From: Cygnus atratus
Taxonomy: Eukaryota > Chordata > Aves > Anseriformes > Anatidae
Assembly (NCBI RefSeq): GCF_013377495.2
Contig: NC_066364.1
Location: 102,177,975 to 102,241,974 of the forward strand
Reading direction: 5' to 3'
Length of the DNA stretch: 64,000 bases
Shown in pieces: positions 1-14,000 of this stretch. The notes under the pieces were generated by a model. That model ran no database searches. It was not told where the DNA came from and saw only the letters and a list, made by a program, of their open reading frames with translations. A program made the position numbers and the translations under genes. Each line of letters begins with the position of its first letter. The stretch's first letter is position 1.

Positions 1-2741
1 CACTACCACGTTGTTTTCTTTCAATTCCTGTGTGCAGCAAGCCTCTTCAGCATGAAGTTTCTTGAGTGCTCTCCAGATTGATAGGAACTCCAGCTTATTT
101 ATGCTTAAAGAGATTTGACAGCTTCTAACAGCCACTTAAACTTTGATGTCCCATGGAAGCCCCCCAGCCTATTTTTGAAGCATCTGTTTCTAAAATTTCT
201 GGAGTTGTTAGTGCCAAGAAGAAGCGAGGCCTTATTAACATCAGATTGGCTCTCTACCACACTAGAATTTGGCAAGTGCTTTCCAACAAAGCTACAAGAT
301 AACTTTATGGACTTTCATGCTTCTAAGACACCCTCGAAGCCTCCAACTGCAGCCAGGACAGAAGCCTGTTAGAGGACCCAAGACCTCGCTCACCGATCTG
401 AGCATGTAACTGCAATATGACTTACTGGAAAAAAAAGTTTTCATTTTGAGCAAAAGTTTGGAGTCAAACTTTCAGAATTCCACGCAAAACCCAATGGTTT
501 AGGCTGAAATTAATAATGCGATTAAGATTTACTATAAACAGGAAATAGGCTCTTAGTAAATACATAATATCTGTAACAAAACATTAAAAGACCCTCTGAA
601 AACGAGGCGAAACTCTTTGCAGTTTATAACTTACACCCATAAGCATCCAAGTCAAGAGAACCCATGCATCATGTACCATCAGCAACAGCCCTCACACACA
701 TCGAAATCCCTTATGGTCCCTACAGCTCCTCCCCAGCATCCTCCCTGTTTCTTCCCACATTCGCTACCCTCAGCTCCCCTTTCAGCAAGTACTCATATCC
801 CATACGTGCCCCCTCCCCCAGCTCCACCTCAAAATAACCCACCTCCCTCCCACGTCTCCTGCTTGCATGCATTTGTCCCACAGCTGGGAGAAATGCAACA
901 TGAGCTGTCGCTGCCTCCAAGGGTGTGTTTGCTGACTGGCCAGCCAACATGAGAATGCTTCACAGACACCACCTCTGCCGCTGGCAGATCAAACAAACGT
1001 CACTGGGTTTTGCATAAGGCTCTAAGTTACACAAACCTGATTTACCAGGCTCTTGGTAAATTTAAGATCCTTCCTGACAGAACTCAAAACGTCTGTTACA
1101 GCCAGGGTTGGTAAGAGCAGGAGATTAAAGCCAAGCACTTCTCACTGGATTTGTGACCATGTCAAAGATGACTAGAAGAGAGTCATTCCTTCTTAAAGAA
1201 AACACCCCATCCATGCCAAATGTTAAGCTGAGGTTTCTGTTCTTAAATGGAAGGGCTCTGACCAGGCAATGTCTCCATTTTTATCACTGTCATCACAATA
1301 AAACTATCACTTTCAGGAAACTACCTTTGTTAACCAGTCAAATTAAATTAAGCCTTTCTTAAAATTTCTGTTCTCTCCATCTGACCACTACATCACCACA
1401 TTTCACTACTACTATACCCAGTTTTCCATCTGTCTTGAGAAGGGACATTCTTCCCAAAGAGAAGAGGAAAACTCCAGGTCTTCAGACATTGCAGAAATAT
1501 CAGGAACAGTATTTTCTAATTTGTATTGTATCTGGTCTCCAATTCTTTGATTATGCTAGCCTTAAGATCTGTTGGTATCAGACAAGGGTCTGGTTTTTGT
1601 TTAACTATTACTTCTCAAAACAAACCATACCAGTTTAAGTGGAGATTGCATTTCAGGTGATAGCTTTTAAATTTTTTGCCTGAATTACACACACCTCAAG
1701 AAAAGTAGCATTGTACAGAGCTGCACCGTAACCCTCCGAGATCACCATCAGACAGTACTGTAATGTGAGGCATTTCTTCATGCCTCACTGCCCATGGCAA
1801 AACCATGTCACACATAGCAGAAAAAAATCATTCGTGTTGTATAGGTAAAGTTAACTGGCCTCATGTGACACAAATTGTTCAAGAAAAAGGCAAAATCTAA
1901 GTTATTAGGAATAAAAGAAATAATATTCAATGTAATAAAATTATCTTCTCTATCAGTTAGCTTAGTTCCTTCCAATAATCCATTCTGACTGAATTATTAA
2001 CATTTCCTAAAAAGAGAACTATTAGCAAACCCCAAATTTATATTCTGCACTCACTCTAAATAAATATGGGTAATTACATTTGGGGAATATTTAAATCCAG
2101 GTGTTAGAGGAAAAAATCAAGACATAATTATTTTTTGCCACCTGTTCCCTGTTTTAACATTTAACAGGAATTTCATAAATAGTTTGAAGGCACAACTCTG
2201 TGGTTCTGCTTTGAACTCCTACGTGATGCCACTAGCTATTTTCTTAAAAACCCAGATCAGAATAACTACGTGATATTAACCAATAGGCAAATGCTCCTTT
2301 TTTTTTTTTAAGCAGAGCTATTAAACTCTTGTGGGAATACTTGTCATTTTAACTATAAGATACTAAACGCTTTACTAGCCAAAGTTCACAAAAGACTTAG
2401 CCAAAGACTATTTCTCAGAGATGACTGTAAACACTACAGATATTTGTTGCAGTCGAAGCACTCACTCTCCTGTAGAAAATAAACAGTTGGAAGCTTTCAT
2501 TATCACTACAATTTAAGTAACCCATCAAGATTCGAGGCTATTTGAAACAGGAATCAAATCCACCACAAAATGAGGGGAAAAAGGAGGAGGGAGGGTGTGG
2601 GGTGTCTTACATGACACCTCTTAGGCATAGTAAAAATATTTTAATTAGAGATATAAAAGATTAATTTGACACTGAAATGTACCATTGATTAAAAGCCTAA
2701 ACCTTTGACTCTTCAGCAATATACTTAAACAAGAGACAAAC
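1..2741 (-). other. Partial intron of RPS6KC1 (3' of exon 2742-2874)
   Basis: This is AT-rich sequence with no exon that continues the RPS6KC1 frame. A proline-rich 111-codon open frame at 617-952 on the + strand overlaps another frame on the minus strand and looks like chance. A short T run lies near 2297. No repeat family is recognised. Confidence 0.7.
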
Positions 2742-2874
2742 CTTCTGCATGCTGTAACACGAGAAAGACAGACTCCTCGGAGATGATGTACTTGTGCAGA
2801 CACACCATGTTGGGCACACAGCGGGGGATGATGGTCGTTCTGCTCCTGCTGTACTCACTACTTTTCCTTAGACC
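2742..2874 (-). CDS. RPS6KC1: RPS6KC1 exon, kinase-like domain N-lobe up to the hinge
   Basis: It is 133 bp: 44 codons plus one base. The acceptor ends CTCTGTCAG and the donor is GTTTGT. The translation begins GLRKSSEYSRSRTTIIPR, continues CVPNMVCLHKYIISEES and ends VFLVLQHAE plus the first base of a glycine codon. It matches human RPS6KC1 except for two or three substitutions. It covers helix C, beta 4, beta 5 and the hinge region. The next exon should begin with the rest of glycine and a KLW-like sequence. I did not find it in 1-2741, so it lies to the left of the window. Confidence 0.96.
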
Positions 2875-5010
2875 CTGACAGAGAACAAAAAGGTCAGTTG
2901 TACCCTCAGTTGCCTTTGGAGCCTGCTGTGCTCTGTGTTTATCAACCAAACTAATCTATCCGAGTTACTCTGGGCTTCAGAGAAACCACTCATCTGCTGC
3001 TCTATGCCCCTCGGTCCCCCGAGGCTGTGCTGATGGCATCTGGCGCATTTCCAGAGAACAGAAGATGGCACAAAGCTGCCATTAAAATCAATTACATGGG
3101 TCAATGTTTTTATTAGAATCTCTCTCAAACTAAGTCATCAGGATGACACTCAGTTATTTCCCTGTGACCTTTTTTAAAAAATTTATTTTTGTGTGTGACC
3201 AAAAGACACTATTAAAAAATTCAATTCAAGTTCTAAAGACAAAAGAATGCCCTAGACTTACAGGTAATCCTCACATTTCCATTGTACTTTAGTAAAGACA
3301 GCAACAACAACCACAACAAAAAGGAAAGGAAGGGATTAGTCTCCTTGAGAGGTAATGATTTTTGGGAGGTAGCACAGAGATGAAGTTGCCAGAAGTGAAA
3401 AAATTGATGTGGGAGGGAGAAAGGGAGGCGAGAAAGGAAAAAAAAAAATTATGTCAATAGTGTGACCTATTACAATATTGATAAACATAAGAAGTTAAAT
3501 GGGAAATTCAATGTTACCCTATCTGCCAGCAGATAAAGTGAGGTTCCAAGATACAATATTCACAAATAATCCTCTCTGAGGAACAAACAGGTTTTCTGTA
3601 CCCTACATATACTTAAGACAAATCATTTCAGAGGCCAAATGCACAAAGTTAAGGCAGGGTTGTAAGCCAGACCTGAAGCAAAGTTACAAAATATTAACAA
3701 ATAATTATAGCTCCGTGTCTGGTACATCGTTTTCTTAGCCCTTCCTCCTATCAGCAGAGTCATTCATTTCAATAGCCCCAATAACAAGACTCAGACTAAA
3801 CTAATTCTCAGCATCACAGATGCTCCAAGCATGTTGGGATCTTGATCTGAGCATTTTCTGAAAAAAGAAAGAGTAATGTAAAAAAAATTATTACAAACAA
3901 TTAACGATTCATTACTTTAATAGTTTAGTAGCATTACAGTCATTTTTCAGAGCCTATTGATGTAAACCATAGAAAAGCAATTTTGGATAAGAACAGTCAT
4001 CCATTTCATCTGGAATCTCCTTTGGTCGATGTCATATTCTTCAACTAAGGGAAGCCCAGACATGATGAAGATGTGGATGTACTGGGGCTAAGAAGAATTT
4101 TTATTTTAACTTCTTTAATCAGCAGCACGTATATGCTCTGAGTCAGCAGGGTTTTAGAGATCTTTTAAGGACCACATTGAAACTGTGATTCTTCACCAAA
4201 GCCTGCTGAGGTATTACCCTCAATTACCAGCAGCAATTCAAGTTGAGTAAACCAGCACATATGAGCACTAGAGAAGTTATACAAAGAAAGGAATGGAAAG
4301 CAACCGAATACTGAGAAAAAGAATTCCAGTGCCCTTAAGAGGGATCTATGTATTAACATAGTAATATACCACAGAGATAACTCCGCACATTAGATGCACT
4401 GATCTTTGTGTGGTGGTATAAATTAGGAGGCCAGACTGTTAAGAGAAGTAATAAGACTTTACTCACCTTCAGTATAAAAGTCTGCTGTGTTCTCGTGTCC
4501 ATTACAAGCAAAACCTAAGGAAAAAGCATTCAGAGAAATATTTAAGATTCATGAGTAACATAACAATATGAGATTCTTAAACTTAATGTTGAATAGTCTT
4601 GCAAAGGATGTGATGTAAGTTCTGATTTTAAAAAAAATTAAAGCCCTGCAGCATACATTTGTTAACCAGTCTTTTTCTTTTAAAGGAAAATTGAGGATAT
4701 AGATCTCTAGAGAACTACCAGATTGTCACCTGATTCCCAATCAGCTAACTTAAAGAATGAATCCTGAACTGATAAAAGTACTTTATAACCAGAATCCAAA
4801 TTACAGAAATGCAACAGCAGCGACAAAATAAAACACAAAAAGTAACCTTCACACAGCATTAGTTTCCTATGTTACTTCATTTAAATCCCGATTTATTTAC
4901 TTTTTTTCCAACTCACCGTACCTACCTTCCATATTTTTCCCCCCATTAGGCTTTCTATCCACCGAAGGTTTTTCTTTCTAGCAGGTTACCAAATGGTTTT
5001 TGGTTTTCTT

Positions 5011-5045
<35 letters not shown>

Positions 5046-8000
5046 AGAGAGAGGAGCTACATACCTTCTTTCCAGGAAGCTAACCTAAAAGCTGACCAGG
5101 CACACGCCCAAGCCACATGAAAATGTTTTACGAACTATATACAGCCACTGCTGTCTCATTCCTCAACTGCCCTTTTCGTTTTGCAACATTCATAAGCCAC
5201 AACGGAAACAAGTTGCAAAGAAGTTCCTTTCCTGTCTGTAAACCAGTATTAAGGTGACAGCAAAAACAAGTCTTCAGTTAGGGAAAAAAGAGTGGACAGG
5301 TTCGCTGCAGAAAGGAAAACACCTACAGCTGCAGAGAACATCTCTGCCAAGAGCATATTACCTCTGCTGAAAGCACTTTAAGCACAGCACAGTGACGACA
5401 GGAACACTAAGCTATGTCTTGCCTCTTAGCAAGCTCTGTTTGTTTATGTGCTGAAAACAAAACAAACAAAAATTATATAAGTATATATATTTGGGAAACT
5501 ACATCTTCAGGGAGCTGGAACTCTCTGCATCTCTGTCTTCAAATCATTGTGCTTAGGATTGTTTGTAAACTCCAAGAACACAGATGTACTTGAAAAGCAC
5601 CAGCTGCAAGCCAGCCACAAAAACAAGTTCAAGCACAAGACCAATCCTCCTGGAGAAACAAGAACAAGATAGGCACCCACTGTTTATTTACAATAGACAT
5701 CATAAGCTCCAAGTACAAATAGTCAGATTCAGTTACAACAAAATATTTAGGCTGCAAAATTAAACACCTAAAGGATTGAAAATGCAGCACTGGGGTTACT
5801 ACACTTGGAGGTCCATAGACAAGACGCAGCAACTCCGCTTAAGAGGTACAAGTCAGCTCACAGCCAAAAAGACATCTTGCAGGGGAGTGATGCGTCAGGG
5901 CAACACGGTGCTGGGTTCGTCAGCTGCAGGACAGCACAGCACTCACTCTCCCTTACCTCCACTACGTGGGGCAATGAGGGAGCTGTGCCCACTGTCTCTT
6001 GAAGGCTGATGCCAACCAAGTTCACCTGCTGACCTTCTCTACACCAAGGGGAACCACCAAAAGAGCTGGCACATGCTGTGCCCACGGCAAGGTGAGAGGT
6101 AAAGATGTGCATAAGGCCAAGGAGGGGAGGTTGCGGGCAGCACCGTGCAGGCTTTCCCAAAGCAGTGGCTGCAGCAGGGAAAGCGCTGCTCTTTGGGATG
6201 GCCACATTCAAAATGCTGTCCTTGTTCTCTCCCCGTTGGACTCCTGAGCACCTCAAGCAAGAGGAAGCGAGTTGGAGTTTTTTCTCACCGTCGCTTTTGC
6301 CAAATTTCACCAAAAGAAATAAAGCAAGAGCTATTTCTCCATCTCAAAGACTTCCTCTTCTACTAGGGTTGCACCCAGTATTAAAAGCCATCCTCTACCT
6401 TCTAGTGAAAAAATATCATCAGAAGTTGCAATTGCTGATGGTTTTTGAGAAAGGAATGACAAGAAGTTTCCATGTCAATGGCATAAGCCCCTAGGCCACT
6501 GAGTTTCTCCAAACAATTCTTCAGGTCTCGTACTTGGGTCTTCCAGAAACAGTAGAAACCAGCTGAATAAACGATAACCACAAAACTGTTTTTTGTTATC
6601 CTTGCTTAATCAAAAAGGCATGACAATAAAAAGATATACAAACAATAAAGAAAACCAAAAGAGAAAAATAAAAGCCACTTTGCAAGAGGTGCCAAAAGAC
6701 AGATAAAAACGGTTCAAAACAATTACATGTTTACAGTCACTTTTTTCTTGTCCCAAGTTTGTTTGTAACTAGACACTGTTCACATTGAGGCAATAAATAC
6801 AAGAACATATGTGATTTTTTTTTTAAATGTGCCCTTTGACTGTCAATATCTCCCAAACAGGTGTTGGCTAAATGATTATAAATTGGCCTCTGGATACACC
6901 TCTTCAACTGAGCCGTACCAGGACTGGCGATAATATAATTAGACCTAAAAACATCAGGCTGGTGAATGCTTTCCATCTGTTTGGCAATAATGTTTAGTTA
7001 ACAATAGTCTTTAAAAGAAGCACCTTCAACTTCAGTTCTTAAAGTTATTTATAGGGCCATTCTTAACACACCAGCACTCTTGCTAACAAGAGCTTTAGCC
7101 ACTTGGAAATTATTAGCCATAAGGCTCTACAGGAAAAGGAATGACAGCATTTAACATCTGTATCTCTCCAGATTTACAAGCATCAACCTCGTTTAAAGTC
7201 ATTTCTTAATGAACAGTTCTGTGGTCTGTATTAATATTATAGTTGCATGCACAAAGATCATAAGGAGCCAAACATTTTTTTAATACCAACAGTAGGCCAA
7301 TCAGTAATGAAGCTGTCAGCATAAAGGACAGAATAATAGCTTCTTTAACCCTCAAACAGGATTTGTTCATTTGTAGAGTAGAAGACACCAATTTAAAAAC
7401 TGCTCATGGGTTTGCTCACCTTTATAAAGGCAAAAATCTAATTTGGTACTAATTTGATACAATTGTCTTTCCAATAAAAGGCTCCTAAAGCCATCTTTTA
7501 TTTCATGATAAAACAACTGCTGTAACTAAAACTGTCATGCAATAATTACCTTTGATAGCATACCTTATTGCACAAATACAATTAATGTATTCCTCCCTTT
7601 CATTTTTCACACTTGCTTATCAGCACTGTATTAGCATATGGTGTAACAGAACAGATTACCGAGCCCAAGCCCTATACGATGACATATAGAACGACTACCA
7701 CTAACGGGAATAAAGCAGATAACAGGTCCCTTTAGGACTGCCTTCATCTGTTGTTGTATTACTGCATCAAAATGAAAGTAGCAGCTACCGTTTTATAACA
7801 GCTGTAATAACAAATAATATTTGGGTGCCTTTGAGGTTAACTACCTAGGTGGACTAACCAGTCCTACCAACCAGCTTCCCCATCGAGCATCTTAACTTTT
7901 CCCCAGTGACGAAAAGCCACAGCTCCAGTTCATTCAATGGAAAATTATTTCTTTGCTGATTCAATACCTACTTTTCCACGAGACTGTTTCCTTCACAGGG

Positions 8001-11000
8001 GATTTCAAGCAGGCCAGGAAGAACCACAAAAGGAACTTTTCGCTGCTATTTGACCCTGGCAGACTGTGGACTTTGCAAGGGCCCACTAAAACCAAAATGT
8101 ATTTGTAAGAGAGGCAGCCAGCATGCATATTACAAAAAGGTGGTCTAACAAGACTCACGCATATAATTAAAGGAATACACAACTGAATAAATCCCTGATC
8201 AGAACACTGACATTTCAGGAAGGGGTAAGACCAGGAAAGAAACTAAGAGACTTTCACAAATACATTTGCTTGACTTTTTGTCACACAAACAGAGCAAAGA
8301 AAGGTGAGCAGCTCTTGGACACGTTACCCAGGTTGTGCAGAAGTGCACAACAGTAACTCTGCTAGTGACCCAAATGCCAATTCATTCTCCTCACCTCATA
8401 TTTTCCAGCCAGGTTCTGAACAGCCAGGCTACCTGAACAAGTCATTTCACCTTCACACCTCTCTCACTGCAAAAGGGAGTACTTGCAAGTTTTTCAATTC
8501 TTTTCCTAAGGTTCCTTTTTAAAATGCAAAGTGACAACCCTCTACCAGAACGACATACCAGGACAAAACAGAATGCCACATAACGTTCCCCGCTGCGTAA
8601 GTCTATCCCTCCCCAGAGCAAATCAGACAGAGATGCTTGTATTAGAGCGGGCTGCTCCTGGCTTGCAATAAGCTGATGGAGGCTGTTTTGCTGGTGACAA
8701 CTACTGTGTAACTTGTAATATTTAATACCTCAAAACAATAAGCTGTCAACTGCAACATTCAGCATCCTCTCTCAGAGGGGAGGTAGAAAAATGCACAGCA
8801 GGGCATTCCTGGGCACTGAGCAACTAGGCAGTGACACAAAAGGAGACGAAACAAAATCCTATTTGTAGTACTAATGTACAAACACGGTAACAGTCTACGT
8901 ATCACACTGGCTTTTGCAGCACCACTGTTGCTTATTCATTTTTCCCTATTGTTGTGTGTTGATGACAAGATCAAAGTCGCTAAAAATACTGACAGGCAGT
9001 TAACGCTTGTCACAAATATATAGTGCAAATAAGTGTCTTCACCACTTATCCCTATTTCGTACAAGCAGTCAAGCTCTCAGGCACAACCTAAAATACAGGT
9101 GAACACAACAATGTTGCATGGCAGCATCTCAGTCAACTGGCAGATCGCAACATCCCTATGCGACGCCAAATGCAATTTTCTACTTGGGGTTTGGGGTTTT
9201 TTGTTTTTTGTTTGTTTGCTTGTTTTGTTTTGTTTTTATTGGGGGGTTGTTTTTTTTTTAAAGTCAAGGGTTAATTCTGATGCTGACAGCAGCTACTTAA
9301 AAAAATTAGCTTCTTAGATTTGATTTACAGTGTATCCAACAGCTTAGTGGAAAATAAATTCAATTCAATTCAATACAGTAGGTACAATTAATTGGAGAAA
9401 AATAAAATAAAACCTGCCTGGTAAATAATGACAGACTAGCTTTAAGAAAACAGTTCATTTTAGGATCCTTTAAATGCACAGAAATTAGCAAATGTTTCAG
9501 TATGCTAATTTTTTTTAATTAAAAGATATTTCTGCAGTAAAAGCTCTTTCATATGCACTACTGATTCCTCATCAAACGTTAAGTTTCCAACTTAACACCA
9601 GTATAGCCGGTGGCAGCCTGAAGGTTTACCATCTGCTGCCACCCAAAGTCACGGTGGCCACCTTCAGAACATATGCATCAAAGCCCTGAGATAAGAGACT
9701 GAAGGAATACTGCAGAAGTCAGCATAAGGGGAATCACAAACCCAGAGGCAGGCAACAGGCAAGTCACCACGAAAAAAGAGCGTGGTGAACCATCAGTCAC
9801 CCTACCGAGCACCCAACCAAGGTCGCATTGGACACTACCGCAAGAACTAAGGACGGCTCTCAATGTGCCGCTCTCCTGCAGGTGGCTTTCATATAAATGC
9901 AGTGCTCTAACACACTGCAGTCATTTGCTTTCCCAGTCCCCCTTTCTTTTCTGTTTTTTCCCCTTCCGCCCCAGCCAGTATCTAATATTGATGTTTTTAC
10001 AGACTCCACACTTCCAGGACACGGCACAGAACATGGCTGTGCTGCTCTATTTATTTGAGCAACATTTAACACTGATCAAAATAAACACCTCAAAACATGA
10101 TCGCTTACAATAACGTGGCTTTAGGTTCACTAACACAGGTTGAAAAATAGCTCATGCCTGATCAAATAAAATAGAACTTATTGCAGTAAGTTACTATCCC
10201 TTACTACAGTACCAGATACCTGAAGGGTTTGAAGATACACCACAGCTGAGAAATTGTTTTGAAAGAATAGCTCTATTTTGTGATTGAATTGCTATTCTCT
10301 GCTGAAGACTCATCATGTAATGTCAGTGGGTCATCTATTGATTCTGGTCCTTACTTCTTAAACAAATTCAATCTCATCACAGGGTAGATTCTCTAGCAAA
10401 AGTCCTAAAACTCAAAGAGGGATCAGATGACCACCCACCATATTGTCCTTGCACCAGTTGGAAGGAAAATCCCTATTGCAGGTAATGATAGACAACCAGG
10501 AATGAGACAAGTTGGTGACCTGATCCTAGAACGAGTACTTGGGACTTCACAAAAACCTTAGCTGGGGCAGGCACACAGCTGACTGCCATGCTCAGGGTGC
10601 AGTTGTGGTGATGAGACAGAAGCAGGCGTGCAATTCCCCCTGCTCTCTTCAGCTGCGCTGGCTGTCAAGGCTACCAGGATTAAAAGATCTACTTAACACA
10701 GATTTATTCTCGTCAGTTTTCAGATTACACCACCCGGACTCTAGCTCGTCTCCCTCTGTCGTTATAAAAAGAGATTACATTTGGCTAATATGTATGAAAA
10801 ATGTGATTATTGCTTATCCTTGTACCTGTGCAATATGAATTATCTTCAGTTTGCAATTATTCCTCCTTTCAAATCATTATTCTAAGGAACTTAACGGTTT
10901 GTATATTCTACGACTTGCAATAATAGTGTACTTAAAAGACAAATGGTGCAGCTTTAAATAACGCAAATACTCTGGAAGCAGCATACATTCAAATTCAAGT

Positions 11001-14000
11001 TTTTAAATACTTTCAGTTGGTTATAACAGAAAGGAAAGCTCACTATCTTATGGCAAACTAAAACCCGGTCGAGAAATGACAAACAGTGAAATATTAAGCT
11101 AGAGAACATATCTGGCACGTTACAGCAGAGAATACAGTTTACAATATGAAATGCCCCTCAGCATCAGAGTAATGCCTGGCACCTATTATGAACCAAGCAA
11201 ACTTGGTAATATTTAGGAAGACAAAGTTATTTAATTTTAGTTTAGAAGGCAAAGTTATTTAATTTTAGAAGAAAATATCTCTATAAATGATTTGTTTCTG
11301 GAAACCAGAAGATACATATAGTTCAGACCGCAATTATTTATTTATTTGTTCATTCATTCAGTTTTAGAGTTGAGCAAGCCTGTTTACTTGGGGTTTGAGC
11401 CTCGCTGTAGCTTAGGAGTAATCCTCCAGCAATAGGAAAAGGGCGGTGAGAAATCAAGAAATCATTTTTGATGACGATTCTGTAGTTGATTTGGTTTTGT
11501 AGGATTTAGCAAGTTACTTAGGAAATTAAAGGGTTAACACAACCTAAAACAAGCCCCTGAAAATGTCTTTATTTATATTAATAGTTACTATTATTACTAG
11601 TTTCAAATTTTTAACCATTTTTGTCACTGCTATTTTCCATTATGTGGTGTCTGGATGAAGAAAACTTGCTAGTCAGTTGAATTCATTATAACATTTTTCA
11701 GCCAGTTTCTCTTTTTCTAAGCATAGTAATGAAACAAGAATGAATATCTGTACTTGATCATGCTGCTTATTACAGCTTCTTTCCCCCCCCACCTCTTATG
11801 TACACACAGCCTCTCATTCAAATCCCTAAGACGATCTAAACAAGCTTGGCAACATGCACTTGAGAGCCAGGTGAGAGAAACCATCTGCTATGGTCAACTC
11901 CATTTCACAACTGCAACATTCTTTAAACTCACCACAAAATAAAATGCTGAATATTTATGTTTTTAAACACTAAAAGGACACAGCTACCACAATCTAAAAT
12001 ATTAATGCACAGCACACACTGCCATAAAAAGAGTCCATTTCTCCTACTCTCTGATTAAACTCTATTACAACTAACCACAAGCTGTTTGATTCAACCATGG
12101 GTCTGCAGATCATGCATGTGAACTCCACAGATTTTTTATACTTTTGTTTTTTGCATGTTCACTGGTCAAGTAGACACGCAGTAACCACACTTTCTAAATC
12201 ATTAATAACACTGATTTGGTTGTTCTGCATATTTCTAAGGTCAGTTCATCCTAGTGTATTAGCATCAGTTATGACTTCTCAGGATAGCATGACAGCCACA
12301 AGAAAAAAGAAAAAAAACCTATACTGAAGACTAACAGAAATGCTTCCAGTTCTTCAGAAAAAAAAAAAAAGTTATTTACTTATAGAATCCCCCTCAGAAA
12401 CTCCCAAAATAATGTTAGCCAAGGCACCGATGAGAGTATTTTATCTTTACCAGGTTTCGGCTCGTATAATGAAGCTTAACAAACAGTGTATTGAACAACA
12501 AGCTCAAATGTGCAGACATCTGTGGAAGACTGATCACAGTCACATCGGTGCCAATACAGACAATGTGGCTTGATGGGGGTCCAGGGGAGGAGACAGAAAA
12601 GACATAAAAGACAGTCATTGGTTACAGAGGCATAGTTATTACTTAATGTACTCAGCTTTCAAGATGAATCTTTAAATTGAATGAATCTAAATAACAGAAG
12701 GTTCTAAAGAATAAGAAATTGGGCTTGAAACAGCATTGTTAAGGTATCCAGCAGCACCATAACAAAGTAGTTTCTTCGGGGGCCAGTTGTAGCTTCAAAG
12801 GAAAGATTTGCCTAGGGCAGAAACTCAGCACAGAATCTGCAACCTGGCTTTTTAATTAGACAAATTTTGAAAGCAAAAATCTTTGGTATTCCAAAAAAAA
12901 GGAAGCTTTCTACTTTAAGGCACATGAACTGATAAAATAATTGATCTTTCTTGGTTGCTGGTAACAATAGCTAAAATATTTAGATATCAGCCTGTTTTCA
13001 GTGTGATACGTCTGCTAATATTAACAACAGCTATGCTTGCCAATCAGCAACGGAGCTTAAAGCCCACAACTTCGCAGGACAAAAGCCATATTCGGAACTA
13101 ATTAAGCCTCTAACTTTAAGAAACCTATCCACAGGTAGACCCTTCCCATAATAAACACATAAAATACCTGCAAACACCATCTAGTCAACCGTTGACACCA
13201 TGAAGTGAGCAAACACAGCAGCATTTAAGAAACCTGGTTTCTTCAAGCACCGGTGTACGGCCTCTTGGTTCTATTAAAGCAGTTGGATTTGTACCACAGC
13301 CTTTGTACAAGAGCAGAAGCAAAGGGTGAGAGGCAAAGCACTGATATGGGAGCTCTGCTATGAATTTTCACAACACTTTTCAGAGTTTAATAATGCTAAG
13401 ATCTCTAATTCTCTCAGCTTCAGCAGGAAAAGGGTCAACCCAGGAAAAAAATTATTCAGGTGACAAGGAAGGTAGAAAGACAGATTGAGAGATAAAGATG
13501 GGCCATCAGCAATAAACCAGACTAAAATTAAACGTCTAATAATTTTGCCTAGTCTAAAAGAGTTTGGAAAATCCAACCTTTCAGGTAGCAACAAGCATTT
13601 TATCTGTGAACAGGAAGCCAATTCAAAACACTTCAAGTGGCTTCAAAAGAAGAACAAAGACTGACATTACTCTGAGGCAAGGCACTGAACCTTTCAGCAT
13701 TTGACGGAACGAAGGTTAACAGCTGGTTTTCTCGAGTCAGCACTGCCACAGGCAGACACCAGCCTGGGCCTCAAGTGGCAGTGGGAGAACGACTGCGAAC
13801 CAGACACCACCACTCACAATTCCCTGCGTTTAGGCCAGTCTTGCACAGGACTATGCAAGACAGCAGTAAAATGTTAGTGGCTCCTCACTATCCACACACT
13901 CACTTTCTGCTGAAACCAACAAAGACGCCTCAGGGTTAGGACAGGAGAAGACTATTTTCAGGCAAAACTCTGCTTGATGCTGAGTCAGTTATACACTTGG

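Noticed and set aside
617..952. Proline/histidine-rich 111-codon + strand frame
   Set aside because: Low-complexity C-rich sequence inside an intron, no homology, and an overlapping open frame on the other strand.
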